The notes below the pieces were generated by a model. That model was not told the origin of the DNA and ran no database searches. It was given only the letters and a program-made list of their open reading frames with translations. Source: Microcaldota archaeon (lineage in GTDB: Archaea; Micrarchaeota; Micrarchaeia; Micrarchaeales; CABMGC01). From it: 7,000 bases of DNA. Position numbers and translations under genes: made by a program. Of this stretch, positions 6,151-7,000 are shown piece by piece. Location of the stretch: contig JAJYXH010000003.1 in assembly GCA_021791075.1 (NCBI GenBank), positions 1 through 7,000 on the forward strand. The letters are read 5' to 3'. Each line of letters begins with the position of its first letter. Within the stretch, counting starts at the first letter, position 1.

Positions 6151-6235
6151 CCTTCCGCTGGCCAAACTCAAGAAAAATGGCAATATTACAAATTCCCATG
6201 ACTTATACCCGGAAAAGGGGCCGCGACACAAGAAT

Positions 6236-6300
6236 CTATTTAAACCTTCTCTCATATATTATACGACTGTTATTCCTAAGTTTAACAGAGTTACGGTGCT
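6236..6300 (+). promoter_or_regulatory. Promoter and leader of the eL40 cluster
   Basis: Two TATA-like elements are present: CTATTTAAACC (6236-6246) and CATATATTATAC (6253-6264). They predict starts near 6267 or 6283. CTGTTA (6267-6272) and TAACAG (6283-6288) form an inverted repeat around 10 bases, at or just past the start. GGTGCT (6295-6300) is a ribosome site 5 bases before ATG 6306. Between the cdc48 promoter and here (6151-6235) I see no gene or RNA. Confidence 0.55.
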
Positions 6301-6305
6301 GAAGA

Positions 6306-6458
6306 ATGGGAAAATTTTCATTGGCTGATGAGAACCTAGCAAACGTCATGATCTGCAGGAGGTGCAAGTCCAGGAACCGGATGGGCGCCGAGAAGTGCAG
6401 GAAGTGCGGTTACAAGTACCTGAGGCCGAAGAGAAAGGAGAAGAGGGTCAAGAAGTGA
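6306..6458 (+). CDS. rpl40e: Large-subunit ribosomal protein eL40
   Basis: This 50-residue basic protein is eL40, a zinc-binding component of the archaeal/eukaryotic large subunit; in eukaryotes it is made as a ubiquitin fusion, but here it stands alone as in other archaea. The zinc ribbon has two CxxC pairs, CRRC (17-20) and CRKC (31-34), 10 residues apart. GYKYLRPKRK (35-44) after the second pair is the family signature, and the tail is rich in Lys/Arg. Length matches archaeal eL40 (about 48-60). ATG 6306 follows GGTGCT with good spacing, and the residues before the first Cys (KFSLADENLANV) fit the usual N-terminus. It is the first gene of a forward cluster; the next gene starts 28 bases later. 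It is small enough to be missed by length-limited gene calling. Confidence 0.93.
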   Translation: MGKFSLADENLANVMICRRCKSRNRMGAEKCRKCGYKYLRPKRKEKRVKK

Positions 6459-6486
6459 CGCTTAACTAATCTGACAAGTGAATTAG

Positions 6487-6711
6487 ATGGAAGAGTTGAA
6501 TCCTATAGAAAAGCTGGTAGTGCAGGCAATGCAGGAGCTAGGAGCCACGAAGGAGGAGAAGAAGAAGACCGCGGACGACATCGCCAAGAAGTGCAACAGG
6601 CCGAAGAGCATGGTCACGAATGCACTGGTCAGCCTCTCCAACAAGAGCGTCGTAAAGAGGGTCGTCAGGGAGAAGGCATCAGGCTACTACGTCGAGTCAG
6701 CACCGATGTAA
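6487..6711 (+). CDS. Small winged-helix protein of unknown target
   Basis: The 74-residue protein looks like a bare winged-helix domain. A first helix (6-18, PIEKLVVQAMQEL) is followed by a Lys/Glu-rich turn (22-27). A second helix (TADDIAKKC, 28-36) and a putative recognition helix (PKSMVTNALVSLSNK, 39-53) come next. A wing of two strands (VVKRVVREKASGYYVE, 55-70) ends the domain. Such folds occur in MarR-like regulators, in RNA polymerase or TFIIE-type factors, and in ribosomal eS25, so DNA, RNA or protein could be the partner. There is no effector domain. ATG 6487 follows AAGTGAAT. It lies 28 bases after eL40 and 10 bases before the next start, so it is likely co-transcribed with both. Placement beside a ribosomal gene suggests a basal role, but that is inference. 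Confidence 0.7.
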   Translation: MEELNPIEKLVVQAMQELGATKEEKKKTADDIAKKCNRPKSMVTNALVSLSNKSVVKRVVREKASGYYVESAPM

Positions 6712-6720
6712 GGTCTTTGG

Positions 6721-7000
6721 ATGGCAGAGTCCCGCGACTCGATTGAGTTCTTCGCAAGGTACAAGAACTGGACCTCAGCGAGAGCCATGGCGATAAACGA
6801 GAAGACCAGTCCCAAGGATGTTGCGTTGTTCCTGATCTCCGCCAGGAGCGAGGTGGACAAGAGGGCATTCGAGATCCTCGGCCTCGACCTCAACACGATA
6901 GACCTTTACGCGGGAAAGATAATCGGGAGCGGGCAGAAGGGAAGCTATGCCGAGTTCGTTGCGATATACAAGGACCTAGGGTCGCAGGAAGCAGACGATG
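6721..7000 (+). CDS. Hypothetical protein, 3' end beyond the window
   Basis: From ATG 6721 the frame stays open to the window end, giving the first 93 residues. The start follows AAGGT (6710-6714), which overlaps the previous stop, with a 9-base spacer, so the gene is probably in the eL40 operon. Codon use (AAG, AGG, GAG, ATA) matches the neighbours. The visible part is mixed charged and hydrophobic, predicted mainly helical. It has no signal peptide or membrane segment. SPKDVALFLISARSEVDKRA (31-50) reads as two helices, and a Gly-rich turn IIGSGQKGS follows at about 71-79. I do not recognise the family, and no catalytic motif is visible. Confidence 0.7.
   Translation, partial: MAESRDSIEFFARYKNWTSARAMAINEKTSPKDVALFLISARSEVDKRAFEILGLDLNTIDLYAGKIIGSGQKGSYAEFVAIYKDLGSQEADD

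Noticed and set aside
6092..6328. Forward frame of 78 codons across the cdc48-eL40 divergent region
   Set aside because: It covers promoter elements of both directions, overlaps the starts of cdc48 and eL40, and shows no family resemblance.
6357..6363. GGAGGTG inside the eL40 gene as an internal ribosome site
   Set aside because: It encodes the first zinc-finger cysteine pair (CRRC), and no separate gene starts behind it.

Overview
The window is archaeal chromosome carrying mostly housekeeping, information-processing genes. Archaeal markers are translation factor aIF2 gamma, ribosomal proteins eS6 and eL40, a two-domain Cdc48/VAT AAA+ ATPase, TATA-box promoters of the TTTAAATA/TTTATATA type, and Shine-Dalgarno-like GGTG/GTGAT motifs before several starts. 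Codon use is uniform, with heavy AGG/AGA for Arg and ATA for Ile, so nothing looks recently transferred. The exact lineage cannot be fixed from the sequence. Several degenerate family motifs make a divergent lineage such as a DPANN archaeon (for example Micrarchaeota) plausible, but that is only a guess.

Layout. Positions 1-156 hold a TATA promoter and a set of operator-like repeats. A forward gene for a coiled-coil plus winged-helix DNA-binding protein follows (157-666). A 126-base noncoding gap (667-792) contains two hairpins and a promoter whose upstream part repeats a block inside the end of the previous gene. Next is a forward two-gene operon: a DHH/DHHA1 phosphoesterase (793-1821) and a MazG/HisE-like nucleotide pyrophosphohydrolase (1832-2137). 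A 156-base convergent gap (2138-2293) carries a hairpin that pairs better in the reverse-strand transcript.

The reverse-strand operon, in transcription order, is cdc48 (6098-3945), eS6 (3918-3529) and aIF2 gamma (3502-2294). Both spacers are 26 bases. It joins a protein-unfolding machine to two translation genes behind one clear promoter. Cdc48 ends in Met-Tyr-Arg, which fits the HbYX proteasome-docking motif. Its second ATPase domain has an altered Walker A motif. aIF2 gamma keeps only half of its usual zinc-knuckle cysteines.

A divergent 207-base region (6099-6305) holds promoters for both directions. To its right a forward cluster starts with eL40 (6306-6458), then a 74-residue winged-helix protein (6487-6711), then an unrecognised gene that runs off the window end (6721-7000).

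I saw no tRNA, rRNA, CRISPR array, transposon or phage feature. I found no strong case for a new multi-gene system. The best leads are the repeats before the first regulator, the promoter-like duplication with hairpins at 630-764, the cdc48-translation operon, and the eL40/winged-helix/unknown cluster.
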